A DNA stretch of 59,100 nucleotides, from the NCBI GenBank assembly GCA_017538795.1, contig JAFYIE010000010.1, forward strand, positions 1-59,100, read 5' to 3'. Origin of the DNA: Bacteroidales bacterium (lineage in GTDB: Bacteria > Bacteroidota > Bacteroidia > Bacteroidales > F082). The notes under the pieces are model-generated. The model was given only the letters and a program-made list of their open reading frames with translations, ran no database searches and was not told the DNA's origin. The position numbers and the translations under genes were made by a program. Shown one piece after another: positions 33,673 to 43,386 of this stretch (within the stretch, counting starts at the first letter, position 1; each line of letters opens with the position of its first letter).

Positions 33673-34458
33673 ATGGGAAAGATTATCGCGATAGCAAATC
33701 AGAAGGGCGGTGTAGGCAAAACGACCACCGCGATAAACCTGGCAGCAAGCCTTTCGGTGTTGGAACACAAGACGTTACTCATCGACGCTGACCCACAAGC
33801 CAACTCTACATCAGGCGTGGGCTTCGACCCAAAAGAAATTGACGCAAGCATCTATGAGTGCATCATCAACAACATCGATCCACGCACAATCATCAAGGAG
33901 ACAGAGACGCCGAACATGTATCTTTTGCCGGCACACATCGACCTCGTGGGCGCTGAGATTGAGATTATCAACATACCGCAACGCGAACAGATGATGGCGA
34001 AATGCCTCGCTCCTATCAAAGACGAGTACGACTTCATCATTATCGACTGCTCGCCGTCGTTGGGACTCATCACCGTGAACTCGCTCACCGCCGCCGACTC
34101 AGTGATAATACCGGTGCAATGTCAGTACTTCGCCCTCGAAGGCTTAGGCAAGCTGCTCAACACCATCAAGATTGTGCAGTCGCGATTCAACCCTAACCTC
34201 GATATCGAAGGAATACTCCTCACCATGTTCGATAGCCGCACTCGTATCTCCAAACAGGTCGTCGACGAGGTGAAGACGCATTTCCAGTCGATGGTTTTCG
34301 ACACGATAATCAACACAAACACACGTCTCAGCGAGGCGCCGAGCTACGGTCACACAATCATCATGCACGACGCGGCAAGCACCGGTGCGATCAACTATCT
34401 CAACCTCGCGAGAGAGCTTTTACAACGTAACAACATTGAAAATGACAGTACAAAATAA
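33673..34458 (+). CDS. parA: Chromosome partitioning ATPase ParA
   Basis: 261 residues. The deviant Walker A GGVGKTTT, the IDADPQANST region and the Walker B-like FIIIDCSPSLG mark a ParA/Soj ATPase. It binds the nucleoid and moves ParB-bound origin regions. parB begins inside its end (17-nt overlap), the standard soj-spo0J arrangement near the replication origin. Confidence 0.96.
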   Translation: MGKIIAIANQKGGVGKTTTAINLAASLSVLEHKTLLIDADPQANSTSGVGFDPKEIDASIYECIINNIDPRTIIKETETPNMYLLPAHIDLVGAEIEIINIPQREQMMAKCLAPIKDEYDFIIIDCSPSLGLITVNSLTAADSVIIPVQCQYFALEGLGKLLNTIKIVQSRFNPNLDIEGILLTMFDSRTRISKQVVDEVKTHFQSMVFDTIINTNTRLSEAPSYGHTIIMHDAASTGAINYLNLARELLQRNNIENDSTK

Positions 34459-35344
34459 AAACAGAGGACTCGGTCGCGGACTCGACGCCATACTGCAAAG
34501 CCCGGAAACCGACATCACTTCCGTCGACATCTCCGGCAACTATGTGGCAGGCGCCATTGCGCAGATAGAAATAGATAAGATTGAGACAAACCCGTTCCAA
34601 CCGAGAACTGACTTCGACGGAAACGCACTCAACGAGTTGGCTGAATCGATTAAGAATCAGGGGGTTATCCAGCCCGTCACTGTTCGTAAGATGGGTTACG
34701 ACAAATACCAGCTCATCTCCGGCGAGCGCCGTCTACGCGCATCGAAGATGGCAGGATTGAAGACGATTCCTGTGTTTATCCGCGTGGCAAACGACGAGCA
34801 GATGCTTGAAATGGCGCTCATCGAGAACATCCATCGCGAGAACCTCAATGCCATAGAAGTCGCCATATCATACCAGCGTCTTCTCGAAGAATGCAAACTC
34901 ACTCAAGACCAGCTCAGCGAGAAAGTGGGCAAAGACCGCTCAACGGTAGCTAACTTCTTGAGACTTTTGAAGTTGCCGGCCGAGATACAAATCGCAATCC
35001 GCGATGGTTATATCACCATGGGACACGCCAGAGCCCTCGTCAACATCAGCGATAAGGCAAAACAACTCATCATCCTGAAACGCATCATCGACGAAGACCT
35101 CAGCGTCAGACAAGTCGAGATTTTGGCAAGAGACACCAACAAAGACAGTTCAAAAAAGCCTGCCGCAAAACAGAGAAACGTTCTCCCGGAAAGCTTTAAG
35201 GTTCATGCGGAAGCTCTTTCCAAAGCCTTGAAAATGGGCGTGAAGGTGAACCGCAACAACAAAGGTAAAGGCTCACTGACAATCAACTTCAAGAACGATC
35301 AGGAGTTTGAACGCCTGCTCGACTTCATCAACAAAGGCAACTAA
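34442..35344 (+). CDS. parB: Chromosome partitioning protein ParB
   Basis: 300 residues from the ATG at 34442 (MTVQNKNRGLGRGLDAIL), a typical ParB start; an earlier in-frame start at 34385 would lie wholly in parA. The CTP-binding ParB/Srx region holds QPRTDF, GERRLRA and ALIENIHRENLN, followed by the HTH (QDQLSEKVGKDRSTVANFLR region) and a C-terminal dimerisation domain. It binds parS sites and is moved by ParA. Confidence 0.95.
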   Translation: MTVQNKNRGLGRGLDAILQSPETDITSVDISGNYVAGAIAQIEIDKIETNPFQPRTDFDGNALNELAESIKNQGVIQPVTVRKMGYDKYQLISGERRLRASKMAGLKTIPVFIRVANDEQMLEMALIENIHRENLNAIEVAISYQRLLEECKLTQDQLSEKVGKDRSTVANFLRLLKLPAEIQIAIRDGYITMGHARALVNISDKAKQLIILKRIIDEDLSVRQVEILARDTNKDSSKKPAAKQRNVLPESFKVHAEALSKALKMGVKVNRNNKGKGSLTINFKNDQEFERLLDFINKGN

Positions 35345-35345
35345 A

Positions 35346-35993
35346 ATGAAGAGATTCTGGCTGCTGATAATATTATCCATTTGCACTTTGCAATGTCTGA
35401 AAGCGCAAGACACGCTACAGATGTCGCCAAGGGAAGATACGCTCATCTTGAAGCAGGATTTGCCAGAGCCCGCCTTGATTCAGACAGAAAACAATGCCTC
35501 TTCAGTAGTTGTGAAAAAGCCACATAGCCCTAAAAAAGCCACACTTTGGGCTCTCATCCCCGGAATGGGACAGGTTTACAATAAAAAATATTGGAAACTG
35601 CCGATAGTTTACGCAGGATTCGGCATCACGACATACTACGCGGTGGTAAACGGCGACGACTACAAACTTTATAAACAGGCGTACGACTATAAGATGGGCT
35701 TCATCACCGACGTGAGCGACAAGGTAAAAAGAGAAGCGGAGAAATACACCGCCGACAACCTCCTCACCTTGCGCGACTACTATCGCAGCAACATGGAATT
35801 GTGCTGGATTCTAGCAGCGGCATGGTATGTGTTACAGATAATCGACGCGAACGTTGACGCCCATTTCTTCTATTATGACATCTCCGACGAGCTGACATTA
35901 CAAGTTGAGCCTCAATGGAATCCGTCATTCAACGATTATGCTCAAGGAACAAGTTTAGGAAACGTGGGAATATCAGTGAAATTCAGTTTTTAA
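35346..35993 (+). CDS. DUF5683 family membrane protein
   Basis: 215 residues from ATG 35346 (MKRFWLL), right after the parB stop; the frame extends upstream into parB but a signal peptide starts here. The C-terminal half carries the DUF5683 pattern (ALIPGMGQVYNKKYWKLPIVYAGFGI near residues 66-91) with two membrane-like helices. Function unknown, restricted to Bacteroidota. Position in a parB-dapB-lepB run is typical. dapB starts 2 nt after its stop. Confidence 0.88.
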   Translation: MKRFWLLIILSICTLQCLKAQDTLQMSPREDTLILKQDLPEPALIQTENNASSVVVKKPHSPKKATLWALIPGMGQVYNKKYWKLPIVYAGFGITTYYAVVNGDDYKLYKQAYDYKMGFITDVSDKVKREAEKYTADNLLTLRDYYRSNMELCWILAAAWYVLQIIDANVDAHFFYYDISDELTLQVEPQWNPSFNDYAQGTSLGNVGISVKFSF

Positions 35994-35994
35994 G

Positions 35995-36720
35995 ATGAAA
36001 ATAGTTATTTTAGGATATGGCAAGATGGGACACGAGGTGGAGCAGATAGCTCTGCAACGCGGTCACGAAGTGGCGTATCGCATTGACACTGAAGAGGATT
36101 GGAACAAAAATAAAGCCGAAATATCGAAATGCGACGTCGTGATAGAATTCAGCACCCCCGCCACGGCGATATCCAATATCGGAAAATGTTTTGACATAAA
36201 CATCCCGATAGTTGTAGGCACAACAGGCTGGTATTTGCATCTTGACGAAATAAGGAAACGCTGTGAACACGAGAATCAGACCTTATTCTACGCCCCGAAC
36301 TTCAGCATTGGCATGAATTTTGTCTTCAAACTCAACAAAGAGATGGCAAAATTCGCGCAGAAATATGATTATCAGCTGGGTATAACTGAGACGCATCACA
36401 TCCACAAACTCGACAAGCCAAGCGGGACAGCCGTAAAACTCGCCGAAGACATCATAAAAAACAACGGAAATTATGACAAATGGATGTTGAAAGAGAACAT
36501 CGACTGCCCAAGCTGTAGCGACAATATGCTGAAAGTCAGCGCAATAAGAGAAGGCGAGATTTTCGGTATCCATGAGATAACAGCTCTGTCGGAATGCGAT
36601 GAGATAACCTTGAAACACGAAGCCTTCAGTCGCAAAGGATTTGCCACAGGTGCCGTCATCGCCGCAGAGTTTATACAAAACAAAAAAGGAATTTTCACAA
36701 TGGAGGATTTACTAAGATGA
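35995..36720 (+). CDS. dapB: 4-hydroxy-tetrahydrodipicolinate reductase
   Basis: 241 residues. It has the N-terminal Rossmann start VILGYGKMGHEV and the catalytic ETHHIHKLDKPSGTA segment with His and Lys. It reduces the DapA product in lysine and diaminopimelate synthesis, using NAD(P)H, and so feeds cell-wall synthesis. It overlaps lepB by 4 nt (ATGA). Confidence 0.96.
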   Translation: MKIVILGYGKMGHEVEQIALQRGHEVAYRIDTEEDWNKNKAEISKCDVVIEFSTPATAISNIGKCFDINIPIVVGTTGWYLHLDEIRKRCEHENQTLFYAPNFSIGMNFVFKLNKEMAKFAQKYDYQLGITETHHIHKLDKPSGTAVKLAEDIIKNNGNYDKWMLKENIDCPSCSDNMLKVSAIREGEIFGIHEITALSECDEITLKHEAFSRKGFATGAVIAAEFIQNKKGIFTMEDLLR

Positions 36721-38255
36721 ACATGCTTATAACAATATTTCTTTTGCCGCTGACTTTCTCAATCTGCGCGGCATTTTGCTACAAATTCTACGAGGGCGCT
36801 GGCTATAAAAAATCCGACGCTTTCATCCCATATTACAACCTCTTCGTCTTGTCGAAAATAATCGGTTGGAACAAATGGTGGTGCTATCTTCTGCTCATCT
36901 TCCCTTACATCAACACGTTCACCGCGTTTCTGATGTTCATCGAGCTGGCGAAATGCTACAACCGTTTCAGCTTCGGCGAGATAGTGGCGGCAGGATTTTT
37001 CCCGTATGTTTACTTCCCGGTCATGAGCAGCAAAAATCTTGAATATCATGACCCGAGGACTACCGTCCGCCCTCCCAAAGGCTGGGTGCGCGACTGGTTT
37101 GACGCCATCTTATGGGCTGTGTTCGCTGCCTTGATAATCAGGACGTTCCTATTCGAGATGTACACTATCCCGTCGTCAAGTATGGAGGGAACCCTCATGA
37201 CCGGCGACTACCTCCTTGTGAGCAAAGTAGGTTACGGGCCGCGTTTCCCGAACACTCCCCTCACCTTCCCGTTCGTTCATCACACACTGCCGTGGACAAA
37301 ATACACAAAGTCGTACATCGAATGGCCTCAGGTGGGATACTGGCGATTGCCTGGCTTCAGCAGCATCAAACGTAACGACCCTATCGTGTTCAATTTCCCT
37401 GCAGGCGATACTCTTTGCGAAAATGCCCAGAGCAATTATACTTATTATCAACTTGTCAGACGATACGGCCGGGACGCGGTCCAAAACAACAAAGCCATAA
37501 TACAGCTGAACGGCCAAATGGTGCCTTGTGGCAGAATCATCACACGCCCGGTCGACAAACGAGAAAACTACGTAAAGCGCCTCATAGCAATGCCTGGCGA
37601 CACTTTACATATAATCAACGGGATTGTCTACATCAACGGCGAGATGGGTTACCAACCGCCTCACATGCAGCATGCTTATTATGTCAAAATAAATGGCAAC
37701 AACATAAGTCCGAAGGTTTTCGAGAAATTCAACATCTATGACGGCAGCAGACTCAGCGCCAGCGAATATTATCTTCACATGAGCGACGCCATAGCTGAAG
37801 ATTTCGGCAAGATGCCGTTTGTGGTTGAAATAAGCAGACTGATAATTCCAGCGGGAGCCGATGAGAGCAACGACATCTTCCCTAACGATACCGTGCACTT
37901 CAAATGGAGCTGCGACAACTTCGGGCCTATCGTCATCCCAAAGGAAGGCGTGACAGTGAAAATCAATCCGGAAAACATTGCCCTATACAACAGATGCATC
38001 ACCGCATACGAACATAACGATTTGAAAATCAAAGATAACAAGATTTTTATAAATGGAAAAGAAACCGATGAATATACTTTCGGAATGGATTACTATTGGA
38101 TGATGGGCGACAACCGTCACAACTCACAAGACTCTCGTTATTGGGGCTATGTACCAGTCGACCACATCGTCGGAAAACCATTATTTATATGGCTTTCAAA
38201 GGATAACACATACGGCGGAATTCGTTGGAACAGAATCATGAAATTTCCTAAATAA
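36717..38255 (+). CDS. lepB: Signal peptidase I, long Bacteroidota form
   Basis: 512 residues; E. coli LepB has 324. The N-terminal 100 residues hold three membrane segments of a DUF5684-like region, then another segment near 128-145. The catalytic Ser155 lies in PSSSMEGTL and the catalytic Lys near 290 in KRLIAMPGDTLHI; GDNRHNSQDSRYWG is the conserved box E. The long insertion domain between them is usual in Bacteroidota. It removes Sec signal peptides at the outer face of the inner membrane, including those of the T9SS peptidases here. Confidence 0.95.
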   Translation: MNMLITIFLLPLTFSICAAFCYKFYEGAGYKKSDAFIPYYNLFVLSKIIGWNKWWCYLLLIFPYINTFTAFLMFIELAKCYNRFSFGEIVAAGFFPYVYFPVMSSKNLEYHDPRTTVRPPKGWVRDWFDAILWAVFAALIIRTFLFEMYTIPSSSMEGTLMTGDYLLVSKVGYGPRFPNTPLTFPFVHHTLPWTKYTKSYIEWPQVGYWRLPGFSSIKRNDPIVFNFPAGDTLCENAQSNYTYYQLVRRYGRDAVQNNKAIIQLNGQMVPCGRIITRPVDKRENYVKRLIAMPGDTLHIINGIVYINGEMGYQPPHMQHAYYVKINGNNISPKVFEKFNIYDGSRLSASEYYLHMSDAIAEDFGKMPFVVEISRLIIPAGADESNDIFPNDTVHFKWSCDNFGPIVIPKEGVTVKINPENIALYNRCITAYEHNDLKIKDNKIFINGKETDEYTFGMDYYWMMGDNRHNSQDSRYWGYVPVDHIVGKPLFIWLSKDNTYGGIRWNRIMKFPK

Positions 38256-38261
38256 TGAAAT

Positions 38262-40697
38262 ATGGCAGTAAATAAGAACAGACTAAGGGTGGCTCCTGTT
38301 GAAGCCGAAAACAAAGTCAGCAACGAGCCCAAAGGAAAAGTCGCGAAATCAACAAAACCGAAAGCTTCGAAAACAACGAGCAAGGTGGCCAAACGACGCA
38401 AAGAATCCGACGGAAGAGTCAGGATATGTTTTGGCATTTTCTTCTTCCTTGTAAGTATTTTAATGCTAACAGCTTTCGCAAGGCCATATTTTGGATACAA
38501 CACAGCCGGCAAATGGCTCAATAGCATCAGCGATTTTATGACCCAGGAGATGTTCGGCATAGGAACAGCCTATTTCATCTTCCTTATTGGACTTCTTGGC
38601 ATCAGCATGATATGGAAAAAATCGTTCATCAAAGGCTGGACGCTGTGGAAATACGGCCTGATCTTCATCCTTTGGCTGCCTATTCTTCTCGCTGTTATAA
38701 AAGTCCCTGAAATATATTACGGCCGCGTCGGCTACAGATGCTTCGCGTTCATCCATCATTATATAGGCTTACTCGGTGTCATCTTATTACTGATTTTCAC
38801 CGCTTTTATTTATGTCATCTTCTCATTCAACATCAGATTTGACTTTTTGAAAAAGAAAGACGACGACAATGATGATGACGAAGAAGAGGAAGAGGAAACG
38901 CATGTTCCAGCTCCGGCTCCTGCTCCTGTCCACAAAACCATATATGAGGAGGATGTAATCAACGAAAACGAGGAAATAACTGCCATAGAGCCGAAACAAG
39001 AAGAGCCGAAAGCTCCGATCGCTCCAGTAACGACCAAGCCTGAAGACGAAGCTGCTTCTGAAGAAGATGGTGAAGATGAAGATGAAGGCGGAGACGATAT
39101 CGAGATGGAAATCACAGGTCAGCAAAAAGAGAAAAGAGTCAACAAAAACGGCGAGCATTTCGGCCTCGACACATTATTCGACCCGAAATTAGAGCTGTCT
39201 TCGTACAAACTGCCGCCTCTTGATCTGCTTAAGGAATACGGCGACGACTCATCGACTGTCGACAAAGACGAGCTGGAGGCCAACAAGAAACGTATCGTCG
39301 AGACACTTTCCAACTACTCTATCGAGATCGACAAAATCAAGGCGACCATCGGCCCTACCGTCACGTTGTACGAGATAGTCCCTGCCGCCGGCGTCCGTAT
39401 CTCAAAGATCAAAGGTCTGCAAGACGATATCGCGCTCAGCTTGGCAGCCTTGGGAATCCGAATCATCGCCCCTATCCCTGGCAAAGGCACCGTCGGTATC
39501 GAAGTGCCTAACAAGAAACCTCAGACCGTCTCGATGCGTTCGATCATAGGGTCTGAGAAGTTCCAGAAATGCGGCTACGCCTTGCCTTTCGGCATCGGAA
39601 AGACCATCTCCAACGAGAGCTACGTCGCTGACCTCGCCAAGATGCCTCACATCCTGATGGCTGGTGCCACCGGACAAGGTAAGTCAGTGGGTCTCAACGC
39701 CATCATCGCTTCATTGCTCTACAGCAAACATCCTGCCGAGCTGAAGTTCATCCTCGTTGACCCTAAAAAAGTCGAGCTGAGTCTTTACAGAAAGATCGAG
39801 AACCACTATCTCGCCAAGCTCCCTGACTCAGAAGACGCCATCATCACTGACGTCCGCAAGGTGGTGCGCACACTCAACTCTCTCTGCATCGAGATGGACA
39901 ACCGTTACGAGCTCCTGAAAGACGCCGGAGTGCGTAACATCAAGGAATATAACGAGAAATTCACAAGTCGCAAGCTCAACCCTTACGACGGACACCGTTT
40001 CCTGCCATATATAGTGCTCGTCGTCGATGAGTTCGCCGACCTTATCATGACTGCAGGTAGAGAGATTGAAGGTCCTATCGCGCGTCTGGCACAGCTCGCC
40101 CGTGCTATCGGTATCCACCTCATCATCGCTACACAACGTCCTTCAGTGAAAGTCATCACCGGTACCATCAAGGCCAACTTCCCTGGACGTATCGCCTTCC
40201 GCGTAATCTCACGTGTCGACTCCGCCACCATCCTCGACAACAACGGCGCCGAACAGCTCATCGGTCGCGGCGACTTGCTCATGTCGACAGGACAAGACCT
40301 CGTGCGTCTGCAATGTCCGTTTATCGACACCCCTGAAGTTGAGGCGATCTGCGATTACATCGGCGAACAGAAAGGCTACGCCGAGCCATATCTTCTCCCC
40401 GACTGCCCGGACGAGCAGGAAGAAGGAGGCTCGAAAGATGCTATGGATCCAAACGAACGCGACCCGTTGTTTATCGAAGCCGCCCATATTGTGGTGCAGA
40501 CACAACAAGGCTCAACATCAATGCTGCAACGCAAACTGAAACTCGGCTACAACCGCGCCGGACGTATAATCGACCAACTCGAGAAAGCTGGTATCGTCGG
40601 TCCTTTCGCAGGCAGCAAACAACGCGAAGTGAAAGTCGCGACAGAATTCGCATTAGAACAATTCCTTAAAGATCTTGATTTAGGTGACAGTATTTAA
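38262..40697 (+). CDS. ftsK: DNA translocase FtsK/SpoIIIE
   Basis: 811 residues. Four membrane segments lie in the first 190 residues, followed by an acidic low-complexity linker (DDDNDDDEEEEEET, then PAPAPAP) and the motor domain with Walker A GATGQGKS (about 468) and Walker B LVVDEFADL. The C-terminal winged helix that reads KOPS-like sequences (MLQRKLKLGYNRAGRI) is present. It clears chromosome dimers at the septum. It is 6 nt behind lepB. Confidence 0.96.
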   Translation: MAVNKNRLRVAPVEAENKVSNEPKGKVAKSTKPKASKTTSKVAKRRKESDGRVRICFGIFFFLVSILMLTAFARPYFGYNTAGKWLNSISDFMTQEMFGIGTAYFIFLIGLLGISMIWKKSFIKGWTLWKYGLIFILWLPILLAVIKVPEIYYGRVGYRCFAFIHHYIGLLGVILLLIFTAFIYVIFSFNIRFDFLKKKDDDNDDDEEEEEETHVPAPAPAPVHKTIYEEDVINENEEITAIEPKQEEPKAPIAPVTTKPEDEAASEEDGEDEDEGGDDIEMEITGQQKEKRVNKNGEHFGLDTLFDPKLELSSYKLPPLDLLKEYGDDSSTVDKDELEANKKRIVETLSNYSIEIDKIKATIGPTVTLYEIVPAAGVRISKIKGLQDDIALSLAALGIRIIAPIPGKGTVGIEVPNKKPQTVSMRSIIGSEKFQKCGYALPFGIGKTISNESYVADLAKMPHILMAGATGQGKSVGLNAIIASLLYSKHPAELKFILVDPKKVELSLYRKIENHYLAKLPDSEDAIITDVRKVVRTLNSLCIEMDNRYELLKDAGVRNIKEYNEKFTSRKLNPYDGHRFLPYIVLVVDEFADLIMTAGREIEGPIARLAQLARAIGIHLIIATQRPSVKVITGTIKANFPGRIAFRVISRVDSATILDNNGAEQLIGRGDLLMSTGQDLVRLQCPFIDTPEVEAICDYIGEQKGYAEPYLLPDCPDEQEEGGSKDAMDPNERDPLFIEAAHIVVQTQQGSTSMLQRKLKLGYNRAGRIIDQLEKAGIVGPFAGSKQREVKVATEFALEQFLKDLDLGDSI

Positions 40698-40707
40698 ATT
40701 TTTTGAT

Positions 40708-41331
40708 ATGAAAAAGAACATCTTTTTGACAATCAGCTTATTATTACTCACGGTCGGCCTCATGGCTCAATCCGCTGAAAATGTTATAAAATCGGCTGTT
40801 GAAAAACTCAAATCATACGACAATATCGAAATCGCTTTTGAATATAACATGATCCATACCGAAGCCGGTATCTACGAGACCATGGAAGGAAGCGGTTTCC
40901 TTCAAGGCGACGCCTATAAACTCAAAATCATGGGCCAGGATATCGTTTGCGACGGCACGACAAGATGGATTTATAACGCTGACGCCGAAGAAGTTATAAT
41001 CAGCAGCGTCGACAAAAACGACGACAGCAGCTCTCCATTCCAAATCATCAATAATTACAACGAAAACATCTCGGCAAAGTTCGTCGAAGAGTCGGGCAAC
41101 ATCAGAAAGATTGAAGTCAAGACACTTTTCGGCAACGACGACAATGAAAAAGTCATCATAACTTTAGACATCAAGTCATTAGAAATCAAAGATTTGCATG
41201 TCTTAGACAAAGACAAAACCGAGTTTGTTTACGAGATTAAGAAATTTGTAACAAACCAGATTTTGCCTGTCGATTTCTTCACTTTCAAAGCCTCAGACTA
41301 TCCTGACGCCGAGATTATCGACATGAGATAA
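40708..41331 (+). CDS. lolA: LolA-like outer-membrane lipoprotein carrier
   Basis: 207 residues from ATG 40708, where a signal peptide starts (MKKNIFLTISLLLLTVGLMA); the frame extends 8 codons upstream into ftsK. Mature protein is the LolA-type half-barrel: SFYEGxxx-like strand pattern, DGTTRWIYNADAEEVII and the closing FTFKASDYPDAEIIDMR. It chaperones lipoproteins across the periplasm. Confidence 0.85.
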   Translation: MKKNIFLTISLLLLTVGLMAQSAENVIKSAVEKLKSYDNIEIAFEYNMIHTEAGIYETMEGSGFLQGDAYKLKIMGQDIVCDGTTRWIYNADAEEVIISSVDKNDDSSSPFQIINNYNENISAKFVEESGNIRKIEVKTLFGNDDNEKVIITLDIKSLEIKDLHVLDKDKTEFVYEIKKFVTNQILPVDFFTFKASDYPDAEIIDMR

Positions 41332-41333
41332 CA

Positions 41334-42461
41334 GTGAGCGACAAGAGGAAACATATCATCTTTTTGGCGAGGTGGTATCCCCACCGCTATGACCCTATGC
41401 TAGGGCTTTTCGTGCAACGTCACGCTGAAGCCGCCGCCCTGTGCAACGACATCAGCGTTGTTTACGTGCATCCTGATGATAAAATTTCTCAAAAATTTGA
41501 AGTTGTCAAAACCATTGACAACAACGTCAGCACCATTCGCGTCTATTACAAAAAGCCAAAGTCAAAAATCCTATCGATTTTAAGATTTTTCCGCGCAAAC
41601 CGTCTTGCTATCAAACAATTGCCTAAACCGGACATCATCCACGTCCACATTCTGACACGTCTCGGCCTGATAGCCTGGTTGCAAAAAATCGTTCACGGCA
41701 CACCTTATATAATAACGGAGCATTGGTCGCGCTATCTCCCTGGCAATGATTTCGGCGGTTTTTTAAGAAAGAAACTGACTAAACTCGTTGTGAGACACGC
41801 CTCCGCCGTCACCACCGTGACCGACATCCTCGCCAAAGCAATGCAGGCACACGGACTTCATAACGACAACTATATCGTCGTGCCCAACGTGGTCGACTTC
41901 AACAAGTTCAAGCCTATTCCGCACCACAACGATATTCCCAAAATCATCCATGTAAGCTGTTTTGAGAACAAATCGAAGAACATCACCGGTTTGGTCGACG
42001 CCTTAAAAATTTTAGAAGACAAAAATATTGACTTTCAATGCATTTTCATTGGCGACGGCATCGATTTCGAATTGATAAAAGACTATGTCAAGAAGTTGAA
42101 ACATCAGGAATGGCTGCGTTTCACAGGCATTTTGGAAGGACAGGAATATATCGACGAGCTCTCTTCCGGCGATTTCCTCGTCTTGTCGAGCAACTACGAG
42201 ACTCAAGGCGTGGTGCTTCTCGAAGCTTTCGCCTGCGGAATGCCTGTCGTGAGCACCAACGTCGGCGGAATACCTGAGGTTGTCAACGAAAGCAACGGCA
42301 TACTCGTCCCGCCTCAAGACGCTGAAGCTCTTGCCGAAGCAATGCAAGAGATGATTCTGAAACACCAAAATTACAACGCCGAGGCCTTGAGAGACGGCAT
42401 AATAAAAAAGTTTTCCAACGAATCTGTCGGAAAACTTTTAAACGATATTTATAAAATCTAA
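41334..42461 (+). CDS. Glycosyltransferase family 4 (GT-B)
   Basis: 375 residues, GTG start 2 nt after lolA. GT-B fold with an EX7E-type region (FACGMPVVSTNVGGIPEVV, residues near 300-318) in the C-terminal nucleotide-sugar domain and a membrane-associated N-terminal domain. It probably adds a sugar to a lipid-linked or surface glycan; donor and acceptor cannot be read. It ends at 42461, 1 nt from the lpxC stop on the other strand. Confidence 0.9.
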   Translation: MSDKRKHIIFLARWYPHRYDPMLGLFVQRHAEAAALCNDISVVYVHPDDKISQKFEVVKTIDNNVSTIRVYYKKPKSKILSILRFFRANRLAIKQLPKPDIIHVHILTRLGLIAWLQKIVHGTPYIITEHWSRYLPGNDFGGFLRKKLTKLVVRHASAVTTVTDILAKAMQAHGLHNDNYIVVPNVVDFNKFKPIPHHNDIPKIIHVSCFENKSKNITGLVDALKILEDKNIDFQCIFIGDGIDFELIKDYVKKLKHQEWLRFTGILEGQEYIDELSSGDFLVLSSNYETQGVVLLEAFACGMPVVSTNVGGIPEVVNESNGILVPPQDAEALAEAMQEMILKHQNYNAEALRDGIIKKFSNESVGKLLNDIYKI

Positions 42462-43376
42462 TTAAAGTCCCATTTTCTTCTCGATCAGCTTCACAAACTC
42501 GGTATTTGAGAAGTGACCTGGCTTGTAAGCCGTAACCTTGCCGATAATTGGCATGCCGATAAGTGTGAGGTCACCGACGAGGTCGAGAAGTTTGTGGCGT
42601 GCCGGCTCGTTCTCGAAATACAAAGTCACGTTATTAAGGATTCCACCTTCGTGAACCGCAATTGACTCTTTATGGAACAACTTGGCTACACGTTTTAAAT
42701 CCTCTTCCGAAACCTGTTTTTCAATAAAGACAATGGCATTCGACAAGTCGCCGCCTTTGATGAGGTTGTGAGCGAGAAGCATCTCAAGCTCCTGGAAGAA
42801 CACAAATGTCCTGCACATCGCAAACTCTGTCTCAAACTCGCTTATGTCATGAAGATGAGCCTCCTGAACGTTAAGAACGCCTGATTTATAGTCGACCTTA
42901 ACATCAATACTGAATTTATCAGCTGGCTCAACCACCAATTCGCAACCTACTTTTGGATGTGTATAAGTTATCTTTTTCGTGATTTTCAAGACTTTACGCT
43001 CAGCGTCCTGCTCCTCCACTCCTGCCTCCTTCAAGGCATCCATCACTATTCTCGAGCTTCCGTCAAGGATTGGTGGCTCCTCGCAGTTCAAATCGACAAG
43101 CACATTGTCGATATTCGAAGCCCTCAATGCAGCCATGATATGCTCCACTGTATAAACTTTCACACCATTTTGCGCAATAGTAGTACCACGCGAAGTATCA
43201 ACCACATTTGCCACGAGCGCCTCAACTATAGGCTGCCCCTCAACGTCAACTCTTCTGAATTTGATACCGTGATTAATCTCCGCAGGATGAAATGTAAGCG
43301 TTCCGTGCTGACCGGTATGAAGACCAGTACCACTAATACTTACACTCTTTTTAATAGTATGCTGTCTTTCCGCCAT
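42462..43376 (-). CDS. lpxC: UDP-3-O-acyl-N-acetylglucosamine deacetylase (not fused to FabZ)
   Basis: 304 residues. Committed step of lipid A synthesis, a Zn hydrolase. Zn ligands are His79 (TVEHIMAAL), His261 and Asp265 (HKLLDLVGDL), with HAEEPPILDG-like CEEPPILDGSS between. Many Bacteroidota carry LpxC fused to the FabZ dehydratase (about 460 residues); here the frame stops after the deacetylase (VKLIEKKMGL) and no FabZ coding follows, because the convergent glycosyltransferase ends right there. lpxD lies 10 nt upstream in the same operon. Confidence 0.95.
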   Translation of the reverse strand: MAERQHTIKKSVSISGTGLHTGQHGTLTFHPAEINHGIKFRRVDVEGQPIVEALVANVVDTSRGTTIAQNGVKVYTVEHIMAALRASNIDNVLVDLNCEEPPILDGSSRIVMDALKEAGVEEQDAERKVLKITKKITYTHPKVGCELVVEPADKFSIDVKVDYKSGVLNVQEAHLHDISEFETEFAMCRTFVFFQELEMLLAHNLIKGGDLSNAIVFIEKQVSEEDLKRVAKLFHKESIAVHEGGILNNVTLYFENEPARHKLLDLVGDLTLIGMPIIGKVTAYKPGHFSNTEFVKLIEKKMGL

Positions 43377-43386
43377 AAATTATATA

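Noticed and set aside
36759-37049. Minus-strand frames inside the parA-lolA run
   Set aside because: They are shadows of well-supported plus-strand genes without domains or start context.
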